Below, piece by piece: positions 46,015-58,345 of a stretch of DNA of 64,000 nucleotides. The notes beneath the pieces were generated by a model that worked only from the letters and a program-made list of their open reading frames with translations, was not told the origin of the DNA and searched no databases. Each line of letters starts with the position of its first letter. The stretch's first letter is position 1. A program made the translations under genes and the position numbers. The DNA comes from Ornithodoros turicata (lineage: Eukaryota > Arthropoda > Arachnida > Ixodida > Argasidae), in assembly GCF_037126465.1 (NCBI RefSeq), contig NC_088206.1:27344790-27408789 (forward strand), written 5' to 3'.

Positions 46015-46740
46015 ATTTTTATGTCTGAGGCTGTTTTTGTGACAAGAGGGCAAGGGTTCCAGCAACATGGCACATGTTCACAAAAGTGCAGAACCAGAGA
46101 GACACACACACAAAAAAATTATAGCATAACACGGTCCCAATCATTTTGTCGTGTCCTTTTTGCTGTGCCGTCTGTTCTACTTTTTGTTTTCGTGTGTAGT
46201 TTCTGGATTTTAAGCCCAAGAGCAGTTGCTGTAGAGGATGCTGAGAACATGTGAAGCATACATTTTCTCATTCTCACATTATGCTGTAAGCAGTGTGAAA
46301 TACAACTCAAAAGGAATTTAGAGACGACTTGTCACCAAGATTGGTGTGGGGACATCGCAAAGGAAAAATAATTCTAAACCTTGATGGATTCCTATCCTAT
46401 TTAACGGTACAGTATCAGATGAAAGTTATTCAAATAATATTAAAGAAGTAACCGTGCAAATTATCAGTCAGACAGCGAAGCTGGCTGCAGTACACTACAA
46501 CGTGTCACATGTAACAATATCAGTCTTTCCAAAACTGACACATAAACCTTAGGGAGGCCGCAATAGTCAAAGCGGGGGTTACACCACTTGGCGAAAAGAA
46601 AAAGCAGATGAAGTGAACGCAATATGCGACAAAACCAAGGAAACTATCTCGCTACAACTGCAATATATTGAAGTTTTTTTTTTAAATAGAAGTTCAGTTC
46701 AGCGCACAAACACTCGGGAACCGAGCTAACGTGCTTTCCG

Positions 46741-46754
46741 TCCCCCCCCCCCCC
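46741..46754. repeat. Poly(C) tract
   Basis: Thirteen or more C in a row. Similar runs occur near 23638 and 47646. The rest of 46015-46894 holds nothing assignable. Confidence 0.8.
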
Positions 46755-46894
46755 AGGTCTGTCGCATTATTTCTCACTGTGTCATGACGGACCCCTTAAC
46801 CTACAGCATACGTCACTTGCGCACAGTAGTAATATACATTTATATTATTGTATATGTGTCAGAGCGCACACAGGTACAGAAGAGGAAAGATATC

Positions 46895-47310
46895 AGCTGT
46901 GGCACACACAGCCATCCCGAAAACTATGCCCATCTTCGTTGATGCACCCACGAATCCACAGGAAGACCGCCGAGGCTTTCCCACTCTGATTAAGTATCTG
47001 TACCTTGAACTGTAAACAGTTTGGTGTACATTCCAGAAAACGAGAACAGCTGACAGAATGGCGTAAATACAGGCTAGCTGGTGGATAAATTCCATGATAG
47101 GCAAGCCTGAGCGATGGGCGTGTTTGTGTTTGTTTACGTGTCTTGCCCATCGCTCAGGTTTGCCTATCATGGACGAGAACAGCTGATTGCCGATTTCATG
47201 GGCGCGGCCATGCGAGCCGACAAGGACAGTTCAACGGAGGAGCAATTTGAACGCGAGTGTGGCGCTAGTGGTGGGCGCAACAATTTGCACTTCAAACGAC
47301 GTAAAACACC
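46895..47310 (-). repeat. Inverted duplication, left copy (partner 48780-49080)
   Basis: Its reverse complement aligns with 48780-49080, interrupted by an extra stretch of about 115 bp (47057-47172). The best conserved part would read RYLIRVG..R.SSCGFVGAST..GI.FGMAVC in both copies. Many differences fall at third codon positions, as in an old exon. The protein family is not recognised. Confidence 0.6.
47092..47172. repeat. Near-perfect palindrome, 28-bp arms
   Basis: The arm GCAAGCCTGAGCGATGGGC at 47101-47119 and its inverse at 47145-47164 pair with one mismatch. The loop is 25 bp and GT-rich. It lies within the insertion that splits the left copy of the inverted duplication. Confidence 0.8.
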
Positions 47311-47736
47311 AAAAAGTGAGCAGCGAGGATGCTTACTTGCTCATTTGTCATTATTTGGGCCTGTAATCCACATCAGGGTTCAGAAAGGCTGCTAAATGCC
47401 GATGGCCGGCACAAGAAAAACGTGTTTGCAATGTTTTTTGTCCCTATGCGGTTCAAGCGAATATACCTTTTTTGTGCCTCCTTCCTCTCTTTCTTTCTTT
47501 TTTCTTTCCTTATCGTTTTTTACTGTTGTCGGCTCGTTCCGGAGCCCTAGCTTTGAAAGCTGCTCCTGTTTAGTTTCGGTATAAATCGGAATGTGGAGGC
47601 AGGGGGAACAGTCCACCGCTCCTCGAGTTTCCACGGTGGCTCTGCCCCCCCCCCCCCCGAATTTTTCCTCTGAGGACCTCTTTGTATATGCCGCACTTCA
47701 CAATATATAACTCCATGTCCCTCAGTGTTCTCCTTC

Positions 47737-47770
47737 AGGTTAGGTTAGGTTGGGTTAGGTTAGGTTAGGG
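47737..47770 (+). repeat. Interstitial (TTAGG)n telomere-type repeat
   Basis: Six units of TTAGG with one TTGGG variant. TTAGG is the usual arthropod telomere unit. A two-unit CCTAA trace lies near 62969. Confidence 0.8.
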
Positions 47771-48153
47771 CTCGCTCCTCCTTGCCGACTTCCGAGTTAG
47801 TGCGATCGAGGTATCTCCATAATGGAAAACCTGAAACGGTGCACTACAAACAAATGTCACCTCTGTGGATAATAATTTGAAGCATACAGATAAAGGATTC
47901 ATCTCATATCTAAAACGATTGCCAGCAATTCTGCTCTTTCTGTTTTTCGAAAGAAAGAAAAACAGCTTCATAAAAAAACATCTTAATGGATTATGGAAAT
48001 TAGAATGCCAAAATACCTTGCAGATAAGGTTTTCCTCCACTCGTATACGCGTAAGTGTGAAACTAAGGTACACGTAGTCCTACTTGTTTTATTTCAAAAA
48101 ATCTCTATTAAAAATTGCTACGACGACGAAGTATTTGTGGCACCCCGTTTATT

Positions 48154-48173
48154 TTGTGTGTGTGTGTGTGTGT
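48154..48173. repeat. (TG)n microsatellite
   Basis: Ten TG units. Confidence 0.9.
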
Positions 48174-48779
48174 TTCAGCTTGGACAAATTTTTATCAAAA
48201 AGTCACGAGAGCACGTCATTTTCACAGTTGAGTTCTACGGGCGCGTATATTTTCCAAGAAAGACTATAATGACTACTAAGGATGACTAATCAATTAAATT
48301 CATTAATTAACTCTAATAAGGACGTCTTGAACAAAAGCCAGATACCGATATGGGAGACTGTCCTAGTTAAAATCCACACCAGGTTTAAAAATTTTGATAC
48401 ATGTACGTGTATTAAAATATCCATCCCTGAATTTTGACATGCAAATGGGCAAAAACCGAAACCCTGGCAACTACGTTTGGGGGGGGGGGGTCTTCACAGT
48501 TCGGGATAATTCTGTATGTCAACTGCGCTCGCAACTATATTGTCTTGGCTCGGAAACCGTATGTTTCTGGAACGTAGAGAGGGAAAAAAGAATCACAAAA
48601 CACGAATATACGTCAAGTACTCTTCTCCTTAGGGAAGCGAGCGATTTATTGACTCTACGTTGCACTAGTGCCAGCGCGCTGAGCGGTTCAGCTGGAATTG
48701 GAATTAGAATTGGAAATGAATCAAAACTAATAATAAATAATACCAAAAAGAAAACGAATGAAAGAGCGTTATCTGAGCT

Positions 48780-49080
48780 GATCGAGGTCCGTTCACTCTG
48801 GAAATTGTTGCACGGACGACTAGCGCCACGTTCGAACTTACCTAAAATTGCTAGGACTCTGTTGAACTGTCACATGCAACTCGCATGGCCGCGCGAAATC
48901 AGCAATCAGCTGTTCTCGTTTTGTGGATTGTGCACCAAACGGTTGTAGTTCAAGCTACAGGTACTTAATACGAGTGGGAGAGCTTCGGCAGTCGTCCTGT
49001 GGATTCGTGGGTGCATCAACAAGGATTGGTATAGCTTTTGGGATGGCTGTGTGTGTGACAGCCGGTGTCTTTCTCCGTCT
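48780..49080 (+). repeat. Inverted duplication, right copy
   Basis: Partner of 46895-47310 in opposite orientation. It contains a CTACAG possible acceptor just before the conserved frame. The LINE fragment begins about 130 bp downstream. Confidence 0.6.
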
Positions 49081-49208
49081 GTTACGTCGCGAGACAACTG
49101 AGATCACCGTCTGTGCGCGCTCAGGAAGCTTGCAATCTGCCCTGATACATATACAGTAATATATACCTTCAATATACCCTGATACATATACGGTCAATAA
49201 ATTGGGAC

Positions 49209-50480
49209 TTGCTCCACTGCAATCTTTCCCGGAGTTCACAAGAGGCACTGTTTGTGGATTTATGCCTTACATTTAATCTATCGCAGGTCGTTCCACATCC
49301 TACCCGAATAACTCATGCCACACGGTCAACCCTTGACTTGGTTTTAACCTCCCATCCTGAGCACATAACTTCTTTGCATGTCACTGATGGTCTCAGTGAC
49401 CACAAGGCCATTTTCTTCGATATCTCTTCAAGTCGTCCAAATGTTCGTAAATTCAACGATAAAACCATATACGACTACGCTCGAGCTAACTTCCAAGCCA
49501 TCAACGAGGGTCTTGAAGCTCTGTATGAAAATTACTTTCATGGCTCACTCCATTGAGGATAACTGGTCCCTCTTTCGTGACAACATAAGCTACCTTACCG
49601 AGTACCATGTTCGAAAGATAAGAGTGAAATCTTATGATCACAATCCTTGGTTCACAAAAGTCTCAAAATCTTGCTAACCAAGAAAAAGTGTTTATTCAGG
49701 AAGGCAAAGCGTCTTGGCGACGACGTATCATGGGCTACTATGGGGTTCATGGGGTTCACTACTGTGAACGGGAATACAGGCGCTCGATCAAGGAAGTGAA
49801 ACATAGGTTCTTTACAATCGACCTCCCGTCTCTCTTGACGAATAAACCAAAACAATTTTGGAAAATTTTATCTCCGCCAAAATCCCACCTTATCAGTCTA
49901 ACTGACACCAACGGCGATACTATCGCCGCCGACGACTGTGCCAACGGTTCCTTCTTTTCATCCGTTTTCAACACCGATAACGGGTACACCCAAACTCCAT
50001 TATCAGTAATCGCCTCCTCACCTATGGTCCCCTTTCATATCAGCACTCATGGCATTTGTAAAATCATTGAGTCACTTAAGCTGTCGTCAAGTGCTGGTCC
50101 GGACTCTATTAACCCGAAGGTTCTATACAACACGAGATCTATTTCCAGCAAGATTCTATGTTGCATATTTACTCAGTCACTCCAAGATTATGCTTTACCG
50201 CAGGACTGGAAGACGGCGAAGATTGTCCCTATTCACAAATCAGGCAGCTGCCGCATCGTTAATAACTACCGCCCCATTTCACTCACTTCTATAGTATGTA
50301 AAATTGTCGAACACATAATCTTCTCCAACGTAGTTAAGTACCTTGAAAAAAAAAAAGCTTCTTCTATCCCTTGCAGCACGGGTTTCGAAAGCTCTTTTCG
50401 TGTGAAACTCAAGTAGCCAGTTCTGTTCACGACATCTTTCTCCACGCGGACAATAGTCATCAGACTGACGCCGCTTTCTT
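49209..50480 (+). pseudogene. LINE (CR1/Jockey-like) endonuclease and RT N-terminal part, frameshifted and truncated
   Basis: It starts inside the endonuclease C terminus (PTRITHATRSTLDLVLTS, then LSDHKAIFF). It shifts frame near 49550 and again near 49680. It continues through the linker and the early RT blocks SSSAGPDSINPKVL, WKTAKIVPIHKSG and NNYRPISLTSIVCKIVEHII. A further shift near 50385 precedes HGFRKLFSCETQ. Coding likeness ends near 50480, before the catalytic box. The element is dead at both ends. Confidence 0.85.
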
Positions 50481-50484
50481 AGTG

Positions 50485-53400
50485 AGTGTAGTGAGTGAGG
50501 CATTTTAAATTGCCTTTTTTCCTTTATATTTTCAATGCTGACATACGTCAGCTTGTGCAACTGTCAATCTGGGCTATTCCAGCCAAAACCAGCCAGAGAT
50601 GTAGCTTGACCCTCTCAAATATCACTGAAAAAAATTGTGTGCATTTTTTAGACGATGCATATACCGAATGTAAATTATCATTTTGTTTTCTTGAACAATG
50701 AGGGCACATTAAACTGTGCCGAAATATGAAGTTGTCCTTTATGAGCTTCCTTCTGACATCTACATATACATCATTTGTGTGCTTTCCTTGCCTGGTGTTA
50801 GAGGGGAAGCACGGGTCTGTCATCCCAAAGGGCATGCAGACCGAGTATAAATCTGGTGACGTAGTGAGAACTGAAGAATTTAGCACATTTTGGGTAAAGT
50901 TTACGATAAATTTCCGGCAAATTAGCATTCTTGAAGGAGCCCTAGATTATTTATGCTTGTAACTGATTGCTTGTGATTAGCTTCACACAAAAATATCAAG
51001 CTGATCTATACCATCATTGTTTAACCAAGTGTTTGAGAATATCAAGCACTTGCAAAAAAAATACTTTTTTTTTCATAGTATATTCACACATAGGTCTCTA
51101 AAAGAAATCTTCCCTTATTTGTATAACTAGTCCTCTCCTGTAACATATTAAAAATCTACAGGTTTATTTTTCTTTTAAAAAAATGTCACCATAACGTGCT
51201 GCAGCTTGTTCATCAGTTGAGGCCATCTAGGAAGAAAATTGACACTCTGCTTTTCCATTTTGAGAACCTACAGGTGTATTTGTTCCTACGCAAGAAAAAT
51301 GTTTCGTCAGCTCACTCATATCCCATCTGTGTGACGCTATAGCACACTTTGAACAAATTTTGCATTCAACTGTTCTGCCCAGTTCTACAGATTAGGTGCA
51401 GTCGCTGCTTCATAACAGATTTGTCAACATTTATGATTGTTTTCACATACCTGAAGTCATCTGGAAAGTGAACAAATCTCATCATTTCAAGGGCATACCC
51501 TCTCCTACAGCATGTTCAGAATCTGCTGGCATGTGTTTTCTGTAGATCTTATAGCATCAACTGACCATATTGGCTCAGATCATGTCAGAATGCGACGTAA
51601 CAGCTTTTGGAAACAATTTATTATGATCTCGTGTGCCCTTCAACCACAACAGAAAAAAAGCCCACAGTCTTTCTTTCAGAGGAAATAGGTGTTTTTGCTA
51701 CATTAACAGAAGGTGGCTCAAAGTAATAGTACCTGCTTGTGACCTGGGTGGAGCATGCCTCACTGTGCTTTATGTCCAGTAATTTCTTCTCCGACCGTAT
51801 CTCTTTGGCTTTGGCAGTCTTCAACCTTTCTTTCACCAGGAAGAACAGCTTACAGCTCTGCAGGCATCAGAATATCTGCACGCAATAGGGGGCTGCAATC
51901 TAGCCCTATAGGTGCCAACGTTTTAAATGGTACTGCGAACACAGTCATAGTACCTTTTATCACGGCACAAAGCAATTATGTCAAAGTCATGCTCGTGGAG
52001 GCAAAGCCATGCTTGCCAAAGCTAAAGAGGCAAAGTGATGCTTATGGAGGGTTTTATTATGCCGCGCTGCTCAGTGTAAGGGGGGGGGGGCTTCTGTTTT
52101 TAGCTGGAACAAACCAATAAAAAAAATCTGAGGATAGAAATATGCCACCTTAAGTTGCCATCGACCAAGCAAACTAAGTCAATAATGGTGGTTGTTATTC
52201 ACTCTGCTATGTGATTGTGTTCATGTTAATTCACCTCTTTGGTACTCTAGTACCAGCTAGCTTCCTTGTAGTGCAACATATATGTGACCGCGTGGAGGAC
52301 AAAGAGGAGGAATTAGCTAGTCTGGCGCAGGAGCTCTCACACTGGCATAGCTCGTTAAAAAGAAAATGTCTGCCATATATCACATAAAACACAAATACCA
52401 GTATATTTTCAGCAACCACTGGTTAATTTCTAGTAGGTGCTGTGCATATAGCGTGTCCGTGGACTGATTTTTTTATTCTTAGAGAAATCATATTTTTGCC
52501 GTTATAAGGGATGACAACATGTTCTACATCCGAAGTGGATGTACTAATTAGGTCTCGTTTAATTATTGGAAATAGAAGGTCGGTGCAAATGCAACGTCGG
52601 TTTCCCTATGTGCCGTTATAGTTTTCAAAAGTATGCTCGTGACCATTTAGTGCGAAGACATGGCCCCCAAATAATGGTTGTGTGAGAGTTAGTCTCGGAG
52701 CGTTCCTTTTGTCTTTTCACTTGAACGTGAGGAAGAAACAACGCTGCAGAACTGCAAGCAGCACATTTAATGTAATGTCGTGCAGGATGCAAGTTTTACA
52801 GCGATTTCATATTTCAGCACAATATTTATAAGAGTGTAAAAATAGGTGCAAGGGTACCATACAATGAACTAGCTGGTACCGTAAATTTTAGACCTCATCT
52901 TGGCGTGGATGCTTGGCATAAAGAGTGACCTGCTAATAAGCGTTCTTGGGGATTTCTGAATGTGAAGATAATAGGAGACAAAGGAAGGCAAACAAATACA
53001 ACAGAGGGTGCCATTCATTTCTCACACTTCTGATTTCAGCTACTTATTGCGCTGGTTTTCTTCAGTTCCGACATTTGATAATCAGAATTTGCACTGTATA
53101 TCCACGCGAATAAAAAAGATGCAAAAATTTCTGTGAGAAAATTTCATGGTTTTTAAGACCTTGAAAATGGCATTCTTAGGTTCCAGGGTATTCAAAGACC
53201 AGTGAAAACAAAGTGCGTGAAGTATTATGTCTAGATACATCTCTTGCAGCTTTTGCTTGGCAAATCGTTGTCTAGGAAGGTGCTCGAATCAATGTGGATG
53301 TTCCTGAAATTAGAATCTTATTTCGTTACACTTTGAGATTACCGTATCCTGGTTACAAAAAATTAGGGCACCTCTGCTGACTCAAGTTATTCATTCGAGA

Positions 53401-53850
53401 AGAAATAGTTTTTTCTTGCAAACAAACAAACAAACAATTTCTTCACATTCATATGCAGCTTATTTGCAGAAATGCATTTCGAGAGTTTGTCCAGTAGCTG
53501 TTCCCTGCATTTATCAGAACGTAGGCTCACAAGGAAAACCACAGGCAGGTTCCGATTTCACGATTCTACGGTTCTGAGGCTGGAACACACAAACACATAC
53601 ACACGGACAAACACAACACATCCACACGGTATCGATCGGAATCAGGGCCCGCTTGCACAAAACACTTTGAGGTCACTCCGGGACGCTCCTCGGCACTTTC
53701 CTTTCTCTGTGATGTCCTCAAGCGGAAAAGTGGCTTGCACGAAACAAGTCGAGGATCGTAGCCATGAGGAAGGTAGGACGGTGGCGCTGAAAGGGATGAG
53801 GAAGCTACTAGCTCTCTCACCGCTGTTTCTACCGTCCTTTACGCTAGCAC
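50485..53850. other. No supportable gene
   Basis: AT-rich intergenic DNA. A G-run lies near 52081. Frames of 70-150 codons (for example near 51755 and 53472) lack motifs and overlap frames on the other strand. Confidence 0.5.
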
Positions 53851-53854
53851 TAAC

Positions 53855-54155
53855 ATGGATCGCGTTGAGGCTGCGACATCGTCATCGGCTTGTGCTCTCG
53901 TTGTCGCGGCCACTATATATCTAGATGAAGGTGAGCTGCAACGGCAGTTCCGGTTTACGAGGAGTGGAATACTTTTCATAACATCTCTCGTTGTTCCCGA
54001 CATCGAGCCTGCGACCGGTCGGAGCCAGTCCCTCCCGTCGTCGCTACAAATGCTGCTGACACTGCAGTTCCCGGCTACTGACTTTTTATCACAGCGTGTG
54101 ACATCATCAACGTACACGAAGCGACGGCCTGTCGTGTGGTGCAGTGTTCGTCGTT
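53855..54155 (+). pseudogene. PIF/Harbinger transposase N-terminal fragment
   Basis: The frame reads FRFTRSGILFITSLV, then ATGRSQSLPSSLQMLLTLQF, matching the start of Harbinger DDE nucleases (the F.RFTR..I..L...LP...LL.LQFLATG pattern). After a one-base shift near 54085 the expected GDIINVHEAT-like block continues (CDIINVHEATACRVV). No DDE core follows. Confidence 0.65.
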
Positions 54156-54334
54156 CTACATTTAATTGTCTCATCTACTGCATGAAGTTGTTCTTGCTAC
54201 ATTTGATAACTCCAGTGGAGTAGTATAATTATATGTCCTATAGCCAAGAGCTTTCTCTAATCCAATTCTAATCCAATTCAAATCAAATTCTAAGCCATAA
54301 TCCAGTTCTAATCCAACACAAGTCAAATCCAAAG

Positions 54335-54760
54335 CCATCTGATTGGCCGCCATTAGCTCCGCCCACTTCACGTTGATTGGCCCATGCTAAGCCTACTGAT
54401 CTTTGATTGGCTCACCGTAGCTCCGCTCTTTTATGCTAATTAGTTGGCTTGGCTCCGCCCAGTTCACGCTGAATGCCCCGTGCTAAGCCTACTGATAATT
54501 GATTGGTTGACTGTAGCTCCGCCCCTTTATGCTAATTACACGGCTCCGCCCACTTCACGCTGATTGGTGCATGCGTATCGCTGAGCACAGCTCCGTCCCT
54601 TTATGCTAATTAACCGGCTCCGCTGATTGGTCCATTCGAAGCCTACTGATCACTCTCCACATTTTCCAGACTTTCTAAGCCCTCTGATTGGCCGTCCTCA
54701 ATTTAACCCTACCGACTGGCCCGTTCTAACCCCACTGATTGGCTGACGAAGCCCGCTGAA
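54335..54760. promoter_or_regulatory. Tandem CCAAT/GC-box/octamer-like repeat block
   Basis: At least eight ATTGG (inverted CCAAT) boxes, about six CTCCGCCC-type GC boxes and three TTTATGCTAATTA sites recur in a unit of about 90-115 bp. CACTTCACGCTGATTGG and AAGCCTACTGAT fill the spacing. The dense, ordered mix resembles a viral or housekeeping enhancer/promoter. It overlaps the 3' end of the second polymerase locus; which gene it would serve is unknown. Confidence 0.55.
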
Positions 54761-57700
54761 CATAGCCTTCGTTAGAGCCCGCCAGATTGATTCCTTTGAT
54801 GCTGGGCATGGTTCCGCGGAAATGACGGATCATGTAGACGTCTCCGGGACAGCGGCTGAGAAAAATTTCGTCCTCCGTGAGCTGACACTTCCACGTGCAC
54901 TGGATATCTTCATAGCTGTCGCTCACGTCCAGCGAGTGAAGGCACGTACGCAGCGATCCAGTAGCGTTCCTGTCCTGGTTAATGACGGACCGCATAGGTA
55001 CCACGTGCCACTCTCTGATGGCCAAGATGTCGCCAGGGCATTTGTGCGTGTACGTGTGCTTATCCTTCTCCAGCTTGATGCTCGCTGTACAGTTGCCGGC
55101 GTCCAGCGCAGCGCGCACGAGACGAGCGAGAAGAGAACGAGGTACCACATCCTTCCAGTGACACAGTCCAAATGAGGCTATCTTCTCATCCACTGCATTA
55201 TCTGTGCGGGGGAAAGAACGCCAGGTGAAATCCCGCTATCTATGTCATCGACTCTAGCATACCATATTTGCAGCTTCCATACGGGTAGGAGTCCACGTCA
55301 TTGTAGAGGTATCGTTTGTCGTCGTACGCCATCAGACTTCTTTTCACATTTCTGATGGTGTACATGCACTGGTTCTTTCCCACTATTGACACCTGTCCGT
55401 GCGTTACGCTAGTGTGCTTGAATAAGGTATCGCGGTACGTATCATGGAGGAGGTGTTTGCGCACAATGTTCTTTTTGACCCTTTTAGCTTTTGCTATCTG
55501 TTCTCCTCCGGCTAATTTGATGGAATACATTTTGGCTTTCAAGCATATTGCTTCCTCGATGGGTATGCTACCCGTTTCACTTTTGAACGCGCCAAGCCTA
55601 CCGCGATTCCTCTCGCTGTACAGTGGATGATCCCGATCGAAGGAAGACAAGTCTAAATGTTCGTCGGCGATCGCTCGTAACTGATCTACGTAGTCCTTAC
55701 AGAATAGGCCGAGGATGACAGACTCCGTGTCAAAGTAGCAGGTAATCACCGGACAAGTGAGCTTGCTCAGCAGGGTTTCATAGTAGAACGAGTACATGGT
55801 TAACTTACTCAGTTCTAAAATCGTGAAGTCTGCAGAGGGAAATCGCATCACACTTTTCTTTTGTGCATTTCGTACATGACACAATCGGGGGACAAAATTT
55901 CCATTCGTACACATTCCGCCCGACTCCCGAGGCGACTCGCCGTCTCCTCATCGAAGGCTACTGGACCCGCATATTAAATTTATTTAGCAACGTACGCCCG
56001 AAGACTGCATTATTTGAGATTGTATGGAAATTTTTCTCGAACGTCGTGCGAACCTTGTCCTTGCACGTGAGCAGCAGCTTTTTGCTGTTCGCCGGCTGAT
56101 ACATTAACTCTTCGAGGAGCCCTCGCTGGAATGGTGAGAGCCATTCCTTCGGGGCGACGGCCTTCTCGGGAGCCAGGGGGAAGTACACGCGTCAGGGCGT
56201 GGATAGATTTGGTATACTCCAAATTGCACACGTATCCCACGTCCGAACCCGTGGGGTGACGCATAAAATCCACGGAGCTAAAATCCTCGACCCATTCGAA
56301 AACACCGACGGGCAGGTGCTTTATCATACTGAATCCGTAAAGATTGTTGCAATCTATGTACGATATGGTACACCTCCTCTTTATCGGGATCGTAGCCACT
56401 GCACAGCGGGTTGTTAGCCCGTAAATGACGCCTGCTCGCATGACAGAGCCCGCCTCAAACACCCGATTCAATGGTTCGGTACATGTCCTCGTCGATGATC
56501 AGTTCTTGTTTTGCCTGCGTCTAATTTAGAGCGCATTGCCACGAATAGGATGCCAGGGAAACGCAATGAAGCAATTCCAATCCGCGCGCGTCGTAGCACG
56601 GGCGCCGGAAGTGCTGCATTATGTCAGCATATAACAGGGCACCCGTTTTCAGGTACAATGTGTTATAATCCCTCAGATTCGAGCATCAAAAATGTTCAAA
56701 TACGAGCAACGCGTACTGATAGTCTTCGTCGCTTATATCCTCCTCCGTCAGATCGTTTCGGAAGGCGGATTTTGCCGGCAGAGCCTGCGAGCATCATAGC
56801 CATCATAGACTGCGAACGAGCTAACGTGGCTGTACGGGAATACACCTTTACGAAGCAAAATTTCGTTGTCGTCTCTAAATACCTGCTTCAGGCATTGGAA
56901 CGCCTCTGCGCCCCCCATGGATTTGACGGTTTCCACGAGCTCTCCCAGCGACAAATTTAGGTACTGCATGGTATCTCTGAATAGGAAGGTGCCAATTCCG
57001 AACGATCGGATTTTTTCCATGGAACTGGCCACGATGAAGGGAGCTCGCTTCCACCCGAGAAGGTGAAATTCCAGCAGCAATCCGGCCAAATCGTAGGCCA
57101 GATTGTGTACCATGATGGGTAGTTTCTCCCACGTCGTGCACGCCACGTTACAGGGGTTGCACAGCGTCGCGATGTAATTTGTCTCGCCGGCAGTACAACA
57201 CTTGGTATGGTCGTGGTGCCGGACACGGGGTAGATCTTGCGCGAACTCCCGCCTACAGTACGCATAGTGGGTGGCAGCTCTGTGCCGTGCTCATTGCTCA
57301 TCATTGAGCACGATTTCGGCGGGGCAGGCGTTCAGGGCGATCATCTCGTCCCACATTTCCATCAAAGCCTCCACGCACTGCCTCGCGGAATCTTCACCGT
57401 GGTGCGTCCTGATGCGCATCACCTTCGAGTCGTTAGTGCGTACGAGCACGGCACAGAAGCTAGAGGTGACGTGACGCTGCATGCCAACACCACTGGGCAC
57501 GAGTACGCTCTCAGTGTCCAACGCGACAACGTAGTTATACTGCTGCTTGTACTGTATTTTAGTAAATTCTACAAAGTTTTTACCCGGCTCGCAAAATTCC
57601 AATATGATTTCGTTTGCATCCGCCCACAGGCGAGGATGTTTCGCCATGCTCTCTTCCTTCAGGAAAGAGCGCGTGCAACGCTGCATATGAAACGCTTGTC

Positions 57701-57965
57701 TTTCCTAATCAGTAACCGCTCGATGGACATGATTCCAAAAAATGCTGGTCTATAGCCAATAAGTGAATTTTCTTTTCACACTCGACTTTTGGGGGTCACG
57801 ACACGTGCTCTCCCTGATCGACGTACTCGTATACGTACACGAATATCATATTTTTGTCTTCGAATTCGTCCAGGTCAGAGTAGGAAACGGGGAAGCATAT
57901 TACATATTTTTTTGACCATGTATTCCAACTCTGTGGATGCAGGAGGGCGAGCGTGTTGTATTTAA
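54726..57965 (-). pseudogene. Protein-primed family-B DNA polymerase, copy 2, broken, with extra C-terminal exon
   Basis: Polymerase likeness runs from about 57965 down to 55263 in several frames. In order: an N-terminal block (ICFPVSYSDLDEFE); Exo I with ALDTES near 57570; Exo II/III (VHNLAYDLAGLLL, KGVFPYSHVS); motif A with DCNNLYGFSM near 56350; motif B with NNAVFGRT near 56000; and motif C near 55735. Motif C reads FDTES, so the second catalytic Asp is replaced by Glu. Frameshifts lie near 55876 and at several points upstream. A 61-bp intron (55202-55262), in the same position and phase as in copy 1, leads in frame into an open exon, 54726-55201. That exon has two CPGD(I/V) repeats and no known family. 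An LTR lies just beyond the N-terminal end. Confidence 0.8.
55202..55262 (-). other. Predicted 61-bp phase-1 intron in polymerase copy 2
   Basis: Donor GTATGC follows TAT-G. The acceptor is TTCTTTCCCCCGCACAG. Position relative to the conserved YDDKRY block and phase equal those of the copy 1 intron. The exon beyond it has no ATG of its own at its start, consistent with splicing rather than a separate gene. Confidence 0.55.
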
Positions 57966-58011
57966 AACACTCACCCTACTTACGTGCTGGTCAATGAATA
58001 TTTGTTAGCAC

Positions 58012-58200
58012 TGTGGCGGCCTGTGGACGACGATGATGACAACCACGTGCCTCTGCTGGCGCGCGCCACTGCGCCTGCCAGCCAGTTCTACAGGCACCGT
58101 CCTAGTGTGAGGCCACGTCCATCTGCCCGCTGGGACATTCCATCATCGCCGGTCAGGACTCACTCACTCACTCATGTAGAAGAACACCACCTTCTCTACA
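58012..58200 (+). repeat. Gypsy LTR, related copy (189 bp)
   Basis: TGTGGCGG...CTCTACA in plus orientation, related to the 30-34 kb LTRs but with CACTCACTCACTC expansion. The Gypsy leader (TTTGGTAACCCAAACAACGA) follows to about 58345. Confidence 0.85.
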
Positions 58201-58345
58201 TTTGGTAACCCAAACAACGAACACCATGTTCGGTGTAATTCGGCCATTCACCATCCTAAATTTTCCGGCGGCAAACCAGCAGCGAACCACCCTCCAGCAG
58301 GCAAGGCGCACCGGGACCACTGTTTCACCGGGGAAGTTCCACAAT
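58201..58345 (+). mobile_element. Gypsy leader fragment next to the 58-kb LTR
   Basis: It matches the leader at 33569-33749 and stops abruptly at GTTTCACCGGGGAAG, where minus-strand LINE sequence starts. Gag is absent. Confidence 0.75.
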
